This document shows positions 6,284 to 13,899 of a stretch of DNA of 18,376 nt, one piece after another. A model generated the notes under the pieces. The model made no database searches, was not told where the DNA came from, and saw only the letters and a program-made list of their open reading frames with translations. A program made the position numbers and the translations under genes. This DNA comes from an uncultured Bacteroides sp. GTDB taxonomy: Bacteria > Bacteroidota > Bacteroidia > Bacteroidales > Bacteroidaceae. Position 1 is the first letter of the stretch; each line of letters opens with the position of its first letter. Location: contig USQO01000038.1 of the NCBI GenBank assembly GCA_900556845.1, positions 1-18,376 of the forward strand, read 5' to 3'.

Positions 6284-7363
6284 TCACTTCATGTATCGGT
6301 ATACTACATACTTTACTTTATTTTTCATGCCCGGAATCTTTTTCAGCGGTGTTCTATCTCCACTGATTTTATCCATAGCACCTTCTCTCTTCCAATTTAC
6401 AGGCGCGGTAAATTGTCTTTCACCAGCCAGAAAATTCTGTAAGCACATCTTCAATCCCTTTTCCGCTGGCATAAACGGTTCTGTTTCCTTTGTATCCTGC
6501 TGAATCTTTGCATCACTGAACTTTCTGTTATACTCGCGGTCACAGTGAACCTGGTACTGATTGTTTTTCTCGGTAAATGGGTCACATTGTTCCGTCATAA
6601 AAACTTCTGGTCGCTTACCAAGTTCCTTTTCAAGTGTGTCCAAATAAACAGCAAGTACATCCTTCCACTTGATATATTTTCCCGTTGCGATCTGATACAC
6701 CTGTCCGACTGCTTTGGGGTTGCCTATCAAATCTGCAATACGCAGCGCAACATCATATCCATAGGTCAAGGTTGTGTATTTTTCAGCAATATTTCGGCTA
6801 AACACAATTTTCTTTCCTGCTAAAGCACGGCGCAGCCACGTTTCTTTTTCAAAAACGCCAAGCTGCAGCTGCTCATCATAATAGGTAATATATGGACGGA
6901 TAATCGTCCAATTCCGGCTATCTGATTTTAAGAGAAGATTTTCTTCTCTTGCTTTTGCAAGGCTGTATTCATTTGTTTGCAGGAACTCCTGATCTTTAGA
7001 AATGTCCAATAATCTTTTTGACGATTCCTCAATCAACGCATCAGGAGAATCCGCATAAACTCGCGCCGAACTCAAAAAAACGTACTGACTTGTATTTTCA
7101 AGGAATTTTATATACCTATCTCTAAATTCTTCCGGTTTGTAGACCATAAAATCGAGAATCGCATCATACTTTTCATTCAGAATGTTTTCCAGAAATGCCA
7201 TATCATGTGCATTTCCAACAACATAATGAATATTATCGTCTTCATCGTTTCTTGCTTTTCGGGTCGTAACATCTACTCGATGCCCTCTCGCTCCAAGAAT
7301 TTTCACAACAGGTTTTCCCATTGCGCCCGTTCCGCCAAGTACAAGTATTTTCATCTGTTTCAT
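6284..7363 (-). CDS. Extended SDR: NAD(P)-dependent nucleotide-sugar epimerase/dehydratase family
   Basis: A 359-residue extended short-chain dehydrogenase. It has a Rossmann motif GGTGAMG (10-16), SSARVY (98-103) with a catalytic-type Ser, YSLAK (133-137) giving the YxxxK pair, and IIRPYITYY after the active site. Members act on nucleotide-activated sugars in the cytoplasm (epimerization, 4,6-dehydration or reduction); the exact reaction cannot be read here. The C-terminal third (after about 270) is atypical and carries charged stretches. ATG 7363 is used; a second ATG at 7354 (start MKILVLGG) fits the AAAAGG site about equally well. It follows the classical SDR by 36 bases, and the two SDRs plus the MenD-like enzyme probably form one sugar-building module. 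Confidence 0.82.
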   Translation of the reverse strand: MKQMKILVLGGTGAMGKPVVKILGARGHRVDVTTRKARNDEDDNIHYVVGNAHDMAFLENILNEKYDAILDFMVYKPEEFRDRYIKFLENTSQYVFLSSARVYADSPDALIEESSKRLLDISKDQEFLQTNEYSLAKAREENLLLKSDSRNWTIIRPYITYYDEQLQLGVFEKETWLRRALAGKKIVFSRNIAEKYTTLTYGYDVALRIADLIGNPKAVGQVYQIATGKYIKWKDVLAVYLDTLEKELGKRPEVFMTEQCDPFTEKNNQYQVHCDREYNRKFSDAKIQQDTKETEPFMPAEKGLKMCLQNFLAGERQFTAPVNWKREGAMDKISGDRTPLKKIPGMKNKVKYVVYRYMK

Positions 7364-7399
7364 CCTTTTCCAAGGCAGAGAAACAGGCTATGAAGTAAT

Positions 7400-8257
7400 T
7401 TAGTGATGAAGCGTAATCGTACCGCTACCACCCGTCATATAAAACGTATCACCTACGATCATGTCACCCGCACCACTCACCATAAATACTGCCAGCGATG
7501 CAAGTTCCTCTGGCATTGCATACCGTCTGCTGGGAGTGTACGGTTCGTAAATGTTGTCACCTGCTTCTTTTCCAAGCATAGGTGTTGCAGTCGGCCCCGG
7601 CGCAATCGCATTAACAACAATGCCATGCGGAATCATCATATCTGCCAAACCTAATGTCAGTCCTTTTACTGCCCATTTTGACATTTGATAAGGAGTCCAC
7701 GCCGGGCGAAGTGCTGACGAAGATGTTACATTCAATATATGACCTTTGATGCCCTTCTCTACCATAAGTTTTCCAACTGCCTGACTCATGAAAAAGGTGC
7801 CTTTTGCATTGGTTTCCATAATCGAATCGTATTCCGTTTCGTCCGTATCCCAGAAGTTGTGCTTCGTAACAACGCCTGCGGAATTAACCAATATATCAAT
7901 TCGATTTTCCTCAAACAACGCAGCAGCTTCTTTTACCTTATCTGGCAGCGTTTCCACATCTCGGACATTGATAATCAAGCCCTTAGAGGTCGTCTCCCCC
8001 CCCCGCTTTTCTAGCCCTTCCAAAGCGGAGAGAAGTTTAGTTTCATTCGTTCCTGCGATAATTACTTTTGCACCACTATCCATAAATGCTTTTGCAATCG
8101 CCAAGCCGATGCCGCTGCTTCCACCTGTAATCAGTGCCACTTTTCCATCGAGCAGCTTTTCTTTATCCGTAGGAACAATAATCGGCTGGATTTTTTCTTC
8201 TTTTGTCATCATAATGATTTTATGAATCCATGCCTTGATCTTCTTTTGCGGTTTCAT
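7400..8257 (-). CDS. Classical SDR oxidoreductase with an in-frame G9 tract (phase ON)
   Basis: A 285-residue short-chain dehydrogenase/reductase. It has an NAD(P)-binding motif TGGSSGIG (44-51), NSAG (125-128), catalytic Ser in NVTSSSA (177-183), YQMSK (Y190, K194), and the PGPTATPM loop after the active site. About 38 extra residues precede the Rossmann fold, a basic, lysine-rich lead with no signal peptide. Shine-Dalgarno AAGGAG lies 7 bases before the ATG. Substrate unknown; a keto-sugar or a product of the adjacent ThDP enzyme is plausible. A run of nine G (8004-7996) encodes R85-G86-G87-E88 in a surface position between the second Rossmann strands and keeps the gene in frame here. A one-base change would truncate the protein shortly after residue 88. 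Confidence 0.85.
   Translation of the reverse strand: MKPQKKIKAWIHKIIMMTKEEKIQPIIVPTDKEKLLDGKVALITGGSSGIGLAIAKAFMDSGAKVIIAGTNETKLLSALEGLEKRGGETTSKGLIINVRDVETLPDKVKEAAALFEENRIDILVNSAGVVTKHNFWDTDETEYDSIMETNAKGTFFMSQAVGKLMVEKGIKGHILNVTSSSALRPAWTPYQMSKWAVKGLTLGLADMMIPHGIVVNAIAPGPTATPMLGKEAGDNIYEPYTPSRRYAMPEELASLAVFMVSGAGDMIVGDTFYMTGGSGTITLHH
7996..8004 (-). repeat. Poly-G tract of 9 in the SDR gene
   Basis: Nine C on the plus strand (G9 coding), in frame within codons for R-G-G-E. It matches the tracts in the acyltransferase and ATP-grasp genes in composition and length, but here the gene reads through (ON). Confidence 0.85.
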
Positions 8258-8267
8258 GCGTTTCTCC

Positions 8268-10007
8268 TTATTTTTTAATCAGGTTCTTCAATGCTTGAAA
8301 ACCTTTATCCCCCAGAACTTCCTTGGCCAGTTTTTTTGCAGTTCCGGTCGCATCGCTCTCAATCGTGTGCATTGCTTTTAGTGCGGCATTTTCATCTTCC
8401 GTATCGGTGAACACCTCAAAAAGAATCGGCTTATCAGTCATTCTTGCATCCGTAAATACTTTCACGTTCTGCAAAAATTCTTCTTTATTGCTTGCCGCAA
8501 GATATGTAAAACCTAAATCTTCCGCATAGTGTTTCAGTAATTCATGCGATTGTTTTCCGTAATGGCCCGCGGCAGCGATGTAACCATCCGACTGCTCGCC
8601 GAAGGCAGCAGCCGGATGGTTGTAGTTACGGAACTCCTGACCACGGCCATTATTTACTACCAGCAGCCGGATTGTTGTAGTTACGTGACGATTTCCCAGA
8701 CTGTTCAAGTCATAGAACATCGCCAAATCGCCTACGAAGCCAAAATGAAGGTGTTTCGGGTCAGCCAATGCGCCACCCACCAACGACGAAACGCAACCAT
8801 CTATGCCAAAGCCACCCGTATTAGAGAACGCGGTATAAGGCGTTCCGATTTCAAAGAAATTCCACGAACGCAGAGAGTTTAGGATGCCAAAATGCAATAC
8901 TGCATCTTTGGGCAGCAATGCAGAAGTCGTCTTTGCAACCCATGCGTTGCTCAACGGCAGTTCCGGAATTTTTTCTGCAATCTTCTTGCATTCTACTTTC
9001 CAAGCATTAAGATAACTTTCATCTCTCTTGGCCGAAGTCTTGGCAGTATATACTGTAAAAAATGCACTTTCTTCCATCTGGAACACATTCGACAGTTTGC
9101 GGTAAGTGTCACGGACCTCGCCATCCGGGTTTACACGCCAAACGGTCTTGGGGTGCATAGCCATCGCAGCACCCGTAATATCGCCAATATCAATCAGCAG
9201 ATCAAGCTGCTTGCAGGGTGAATTATACTGCTTTTGAGAGCATACCAAACTAGGATGTACCGCATATTTACCGAGATAGTTCGATGTATGGTCGCAGAAA
9301 ACAACCGCACCATATGCAGCGCAGAACGCTTCCAGTGCATCAATCTGAGCATTTGTCCACTTCTTGTGTGCGCCTACAATGATGCCTACCTTGCCAGAAG
9401 GAATCTCCGGCAAAGTATCACCCATACAGTAGCGGCGAATCACTCGTTCCTCCGGGAGTTTCTCAACATCATACGTTTTGCTGTATGTCGTTGTCAGATT
9501 GATATGTACGGGGCCGCCACCATTGTGCGTCAGTTCGAGCATTGCTTTGTTCAGCATGACATTATAGGCCCATTCATCCTCTGCATCGTGGATTGCCGGA
9601 ATCTGAACACTCAGCTTTGCCACATCGTTCTGGATTTCAGTTCGATCAATTACCTGTGCAATATTCTGTCCAATGCGCCCTACGTGCTGAGTTGACGTAA
9701 TTGCCAAAATCGGCAGTTTGCGATAATATGCCTCCGTCAAACCAGAAAGATAATTTCGACTTGCCGTTGCACCCGTACAAGTCAAAGCAACCGCTTCACC
9801 GCTTTCTTCGGAAAGACCACACGCAATATACGCAGCTGACCGTTCATCAACCGAAGAATAGATTTCAAAAAAAGGATCGTCCTGAATACTTGCCACAAAA
9901 GTGATGTTCGTCGTTCCGGGGCTGGCAACAACCTTATGAATGTTATGCGCTTTCATCAACGCAATAACCATCTGGATATTGCGCTCGTTGGTATATCGTC
10001 CGTTCAT
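8268..10007 (-). CDS. MenD-like thiamine-diphosphate-dependent enzyme of a polysaccharide locus
   Basis: A 579-residue three-domain ThDP enzyme. N-terminal PYR domain: ASPGTTN (28-34, compare the MenD PGSR loop) and SVDERSAAY with E55, the conserved Glu that activates the cofactor, then CTGATASR (77-84). The middle domain is about 200-330. C-terminal PP domain: NTGGFGIDGCVSS (396-408), then GDLAMFYDLN (426-435) and VNN (451-453), the Mg/ThDP-binding motif in MenD style rather than acetolactate-synthase style. MenD adds a ThDP-bound 2-oxoglutarate-derived unit to isochorismate, but no other menaquinone gene is near. The location between wzx and two SDRs points to building an unusual sugar or acid substituent. 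Shine-Dalgarno AAGGAGG, 6 bases before the ATG. Substrates cannot be read from the sequence. Confidence 0.85.
   Translation of the reverse strand: MNGRYTNERNIQMVIALMKAHNIHKVVASPGTTNITFVASIQDDPFFEIYSSVDERSAAYIACGLSEESGEAVALTCTGATASRNYLSGLTEAYYRKLPILAITSTQHVGRIGQNIAQVIDRTEIQNDVAKLSVQIPAIHDAEDEWAYNVMLNKAMLELTHNGGGPVHINLTTTYSKTYDVEKLPEERVIRRYCMGDTLPEIPSGKVGIIVGAHKKWTNAQIDALEAFCAAYGAVVFCDHTSNYLGKYAVHPSLVCSQKQYNSPCKQLDLLIDIGDITGAAMAMHPKTVWRVNPDGEVRDTYRKLSNVFQMEESAFFTVYTAKTSAKRDESYLNAWKVECKKIAEKIPELPLSNAWVAKTTSALLPKDAVLHFGILNSLRSWNFFEIGTPYTAFSNTGGFGIDGCVSSLVGGALADPKHLHFGFVGDLAMFYDLNSLGNRHVTTTIRLLVVNNGRGQEFRNYNHPAAAFGEQSDGYIAAAGHYGKQSHELLKHYAEDLGFTYLAASNKEEFLQNVKVFTDARMTDKPILFEVFTDTEDENAALKAMHTIESDATGTAKKLAKEVLGDKGFQALKNLIKK
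8606..8685. repeat. 25-base direct repeat in the MenD-like gene, read in two frames
   Basis: Bases 8606-8630 and 8661-8685 (plus strand, starting CAGCAGCCGGAT) are identical at 24 of 25 positions, with starts 55 bases apart. Since 55 is not a multiple of three, the two copies encode different peptides: RNYNHPAA from 8630-8606, and the region VTTTIRLL from 8685-8661. The second copy lies next to the ThDP-binding NN motif. Confidence 0.9.
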
Positions 10008-10017
10008 GTGAACCTCC

Positions 10018-11466
10018 TTATGCTTTCTTCATTGCAATCAGGCTCTTCAGCAATGCAATGATCTTATTTCTATTCAATACTGCAAGGACGCCGGCTATCA
10101 CCAGTAAACCATATCGGATAACAGGCGCATTATATGTCATCATCAGCAAGAAACCACTAATCATGAAAGCCCCCGTTATTGTCAACAATGTCTTTAAATT
10201 ATAGATTCGCACACCGTTCATTTCTTCATTACAGATTTTTTGTGCAAAACAATAGTGTGCTACTGTATATAGCATATAGCAAACCAGCGTCGTATATCCT
10301 GCGGCCATGTAGCCGAAAAGTTTGATGCAAATATAATTAAGAATGATATTCAACACTGCCCCGGACATAGTTGCATATGTCACGTATTTTGTTTTTTCAA
10401 AATAGAACTCTATAACCGCAAAGAATGTATACGCAAACATGAAGTAAACGCCCATTGCCACAGGTGGTATCACCCAAATTGCTTCGTGATATTGAACCGG
10501 AGCAAAAATTGCTACCGCCTCCGGCGCAAGTGCTATCAGAATCAGATTGACCGCTGCAACCAAGCCCAAGGACAGATATGCAACTCTTCCAATGTCCTGT
10601 GTCCGATTTGCTTTCATTTTTTTATACAGCCACGGCTCTATTGTTTTTAACAACGCAGTATTAAAAATCGTCATGATTTGGGAAATTGAATAGGCCAAGC
10701 TGTAAATGCCTGCTGCATCTGCACTAACCATTTTCTGAATCATAATCCGGTCCGAGCTATTCAATACGGTTTGCGACAGATAATGAGGAATCAATGGCAA
10801 ATTGAAGTGCAGTGCATGAACCCAGTATTTTTTCACATACAGAGTCTTTCCGCGACGAAGCTGTGCCACGAACAATCCCGTACATGTAACAACTTCAACC
10901 AAAGCTAATCCCAAAATGCGCGCGGTTACTTTATCATCAGCAAGGCGAACCAAAATAATGCCCAACACCGGTTTTGCAATGGACGAAATCAAAGTAATGA
11001 TAACAAGTGCTCTATACTTGAAATCCACTCGTTGAGAAACCGACCAGAAATTGAACACAGCCGTCGCCCAAATCATAATGAACATCAACAACGCCTGTGT
11101 CGTTGTCATTTCAAAAAAATGATTCCAAAAGTCATGTGCTACGCCATAAATTGCAAAACCAATAAGAATACAAAGCGTACACATTCCTTGTAGGGCTGAC
11201 GCATAGCGATCCCTATCTTCCTCATATTTAACTAACCCGCGCGTAAACACACCATTATACAGATTAAGCGTAACAAATACCGTGACAATACTCAGCCACG
11301 AATTAAAAACATTAAACTCGCCATACTCCTGCGTTGTTAAAAGACGTGTAAATATAGGAGTTGTTATCATTGAAATGCCCTTTTGTAAGAATGAGCAAAT
11401 CAAGAACCACGCAGATGCCCGAACCTGCACTGGCAGTGTTTTGTATTTTTGAATCAGCTTATTCAT
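10018..11466 (-). CDS. wzx: Wzx-type flippase (MOP superfamily polysaccharide exporter)
   Basis: A 482-residue polytopic membrane protein with about 12-14 hydrophobic helices spread over the whole length. The N-terminal pattern is typical of polysaccharide-biosynthesis exporters (ASAWFLICSFLQKGISMITT, then PIFTRLLTTQEYG). It would flip undecaprenyl-diphosphate-linked repeat units across the membrane before polymerization by the Wzy protein encoded upstream. There is no signal peptide beyond the first helix. The start ATG lies 27 bases after the pyruvyl-transferase stop, and its Shine-Dalgarno is weak (AAGGGA lies far upstream), so translational coupling is likely. Function is family-level; the specific glycan is unknown. 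Confidence 0.9.
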   Translation of the reverse strand: MNKLIQKYKTLPVQVRASAWFLICSFLQKGISMITTPIFTRLLTTQEYGEFNVFNSWLSIVTVFVTLNLYNGVFTRGLVKYEEDRDRYASALQGMCTLCILIGFAIYGVAHDFWNHFFEMTTTQALLMFIMIWATAVFNFWSVSQRVDFKYRALVIITLISSIAKPVLGIILVRLADDKVTARILGLALVEVVTCTGLFVAQLRRGKTLYVKKYWVHALHFNLPLIPHYLSQTVLNSSDRIMIQKMVSADAAGIYSLAYSISQIMTIFNTALLKTIEPWLYKKMKANRTQDIGRVAYLSLGLVAAVNLILIALAPEAVAIFAPVQYHEAIWVIPPVAMGVYFMFAYTFFAVIEFYFEKTKYVTYATMSGAVLNIILNYICIKLFGYMAAGYTTLVCYMLYTVAHYCFAQKICNEEMNGVRIYNLKTLLTITGAFMISGFLLMMTYNAPVIRYGLLVIAGVLAVLNRNKIIALLKSLIAMKKA

Positions 11467-11493
11467 GTTGCAGCTTTGTCTTTTCCCTTCTAC

Positions 11494-12627
11494 TTATCGT
11501 ATTCCTTCTAAGCACCCCAGAAGATATTCCTGCGACCTCTGAGCCCACGGAGATAGTCTGTTATGAACTTTTTTATAATCAATTTCTGTCGGAGAAATTA
11601 CAAAATCATTCAACTTTCTTCCCTGAATGTCTAATATCGTCATCAGCGAATCCAGTCTCGAATTCATTTTCTGTTTTACATCTATTACTTTTCGATCACA
11701 GATTACAAACTGCGTCTCCATCAATATAGCAAATGCACAGCCATGAAAAGAGTCCGTGAAGAACATTTTAGCATTCGCAATATAATTCAGAAATTCTTCG
11801 ATTCCTGCATAACAGGACTTGTAGTCTTTTTCATCCCATAAATCTATGATCTTACAGTCATGCTTCTTTGCATACCGTTCGATCTCTTTATGAGCTTCTA
11901 ATGACTGGCCCCCAAGAAAATATGTCAAGATATACTTTTCCGAAAGCGGGCTGACTTTGCTTTGCCATTGCTCAGGAGACAATAAGAAAACCGGATCGCA
12001 CACGTGTTCGCATTCTTTTCCTGTAAGTTCTTCAACAAGTTTGCATCCCTGATTCTCTCGGCAAGATAGTCTTGAAAATCCATTAAGTCTTTCCTTAAAG
12101 CGGCTTTTTTGCTCATTCGGAATTTCAGAAACACCGATACTCGGTGCATATGCCACTCTTTTGCTTTTTGGAACAAATGTCAGAAAGAACTCGTCTAAAC
12201 TTCCTTGCCAGTATGGGTTCCATACTTGATCGCTGCCCACAATTACAGCATCATACTTATTGCTATATTCTCGAAGTTCTTCTACATTTTTAAGTACTAC
12301 ATCAGACAAAGCAATGTTCTTATTTTCAAATTGCTCAAACTTTTGGCATCGTGTATTCTTTTTTGCTTGTAATTCACCTTTATGAACCTTCGCACTAACA
12401 ATCCATTTCACGTTCCAAATAGATTCTGCAACGCCCTGACTAAAATATTTTTTCTTTAACAGTTCCAGTTTCTCTTGTTTTCCTCGCATTTTTCTACCAA
12501 GTGAAACTGTATATCGAATTGTTTCAGCTTCAATTCCTTCATTTTTCAGAAATTGCTGTAATGCATAATTTTGGAGTTTATTGCCAAAGTTAGATCCTCC
12601 ATAAATCGTAAGGATTCCCACTTTCAT
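11494..12627 (-). CDS. Polysaccharide pyruvyl transferase family protein
   Basis: A 377-residue cytoplasmic protein of the PS_pyruv_trans family, GT-B-like. It has an N-terminal GGSNFGNKLQNYAL (10-23), VGSDQVWNP (130-138) and TDSFHGCAFAI (291-301), the three conserved blocks. Members place ketal-linked pyruvate from phosphoenolpyruvate on sugars, adding negative charge; several in polysaccharide loci are annotated this way without biochemical proof. The ATG (12627-12625) overlaps the wzy stop in a TAATG arrangement, so translation is coupled to the polymerase. The gene is AT-rich like wzy. Confidence 0.85.
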   Translation of the reverse strand: MKVGILTIYGGSNFGNKLQNYALQQFLKNEGIEAETIRYTVSLGRKMRGKQEKLELLKKKYFSQGVAESIWNVKWIVSAKVHKGELQAKKNTRCQKFEQFENKNIALSDVVLKNVEELREYSNKYDAVIVGSDQVWNPYWQGSLDEFFLTFVPKSKRVAYAPSIGVSEIPNEQKSRFKERLNGFSRLSCRENQGCKLVEELTGKECEHVCDPVFLLSPEQWQSKVSPLSEKYILTYFLGGQSLEAHKEIERYAKKHDCKIIDLWDEKDYKSCYAGIEEFLNYIANAKMFFTDSFHGCAFAILMETQFVICDRKVIDVKQKMNSRLDSLMTILDIQGRKLNDFVISPTEIDYKKVHNRLSPWAQRSQEYLLGCLEGIR

Positions 12628-13880
12628 TATCTTTCACTTCCTTCCTGCACTTGCTCCAAATCAAAAATATAAAATATAAACATAATCACAGGGAACAACG
12701 CAATTGCCGAATAAATCGGAAGAAAATAACTTAGAAGCAATAAATACACAAAATATAAAAGCGTTTTCTTTATGCTTCCTTTGTCACTATCAATTCCAAT
12801 TCTAGCCAAGCACAACGTCCAAAGAAAATATCCTGCTACGCCCAACATATAAATATAAGACGATGCGCTATTTAGTCCAAGGTACTTAACTTGATTGTTT
12901 GTTGAGTGCATAGATACAGCACCAATTCCAACGCCAAAAGTTCCACAATTTTCAACTGCATAATAGGTTGCAACTGCACGATCGTCATTGGCTGCTACCA
13001 TATGCTCAACATCTCCACTTAGATAAATTGCAAACTTGTCGTTAATCAAATCATTGACATAATCGTTCACATATCTATTGGAAGAATAGATTATCAGCGC
13101 GACAATTAGCACTCCGAATACAGCAAAGACTTGTTTCATTCTATTGCTAAACTCAACTTTTCTGATAAGAAACAAATAAATCAAAACTGTTACAGGCGCA
13201 ATTATTAAAAACGACCGTGCCGAATTTATCATGCAGATAATAATGCTTGCAAGGAAGAAAAATATATTATATTTAATGATGCGGTTATCATTTCTTTTAT
13301 ACGCGACATAAAAGTTTAGAATTATAATCGCAATGCTCCATATATCCCATCGCGTTGTTCCATTGATTCCCAAGAATCCAGTCAGCTGGTCAAAGTATGC
13401 TCTATTGTTCACACTTGCAATAGCCTTCCTATTCATAAGGAAATATGGAATAACGCTTTGAATGACAATTAGAATATCATTTAGCACAAAATATCTATTC
13501 AGAAATACAAATAGAAACTCTATTACATCGCAGCCACTAGCGATTAGTCTTTTTATGGATGCAATAACCGCCATTGAAACAATTACCGTTCCCAGCATTG
13601 ACTTCAAATCTGCCACAAGATATTGTCTTGTTCTTGCTTGAAAAATTCCAATTCCACATACTACAAGAAGTATGCCAACTAAAATATAATCCGGCAAAGT
13701 ATTGACAGATATTTGCCTTATCTTTGCAGATTTCAAAAGCACAAGAATCGACAAAACAATCATCGCAGTTTCTTGTATTCCACGTCCAAACCAAATCCAA
13801 TGTGCAATTAGCACATAAAAGCCAAACAGTACAAGAAGTAATGTTTCTTCTATGCAGCCTCTTCTTATTCTAATCTTCAT
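12627..13880 (-). CDS. wzy: Wzy-type polysaccharide polymerase (O-antigen polymerase/ligase-like membrane protein)
   Basis: A 417-residue integral membrane protein with around 10-12 hydrophobic segments. A long extracytoplasmic loop lies near residues 145-180 (FDQLTGFLGINGTTRWD), with NSARSF (219-224, R222) in a helix and FGVGIG (around 315-320) in a second loop. This arrangement of loops with Arg and a GVG-type motif is typical of Wzy polymerases, which join flipped repeat units at the outer face of the membrane. Sequence conservation in this family is poor, so the call rests on topology and on neighbouring wzx and glycosyltransferases. Shine-Dalgarno AGGA, 6 bases before the ATG. It is among the most AT-rich genes in the window. 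Confidence 0.82.
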   Translation of the reverse strand: MKIRIRRGCIEETLLLVLFGFYVLIAHWIWFGRGIQETAMIVLSILVLLKSAKIRQISVNTLPDYILVGILLVVCGIGIFQARTRQYLVADLKSMLGTVIVSMAVIASIKRLIASGCDVIEFLFVFLNRYFVLNDILIVIQSVIPYFLMNRKAIASVNNRAYFDQLTGFLGINGTTRWDIWSIAIIILNFYVAYKRNDNRIIKYNIFFFLASIIICMINSARSFLIIAPVTVLIYLFLIRKVEFSNRMKQVFAVFGVLIVALIIYSSNRYVNDYVNDLINDKFAIYLSGDVEHMVAANDDRAVATYYAVENCGTFGVGIGAVSMHSTNNQVKYLGLNSASSYIYMLGVAGYFLWTLCLARIGIDSDKGSIKKTLLYFVYLLLLSYFLPIYSAIALFPVIMFIFYIFDLEQVQEGSER

Positions 13881-13899
13881 AATATTCCTATCTTGGATT

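Noticed and set aside
8544..9904. Several plus-strand frames opposite the MenD-like gene
   Set aside because: Shadows of a conserved coding frame; the peptides are low-complexity or Cys/His-rich and lack family features.
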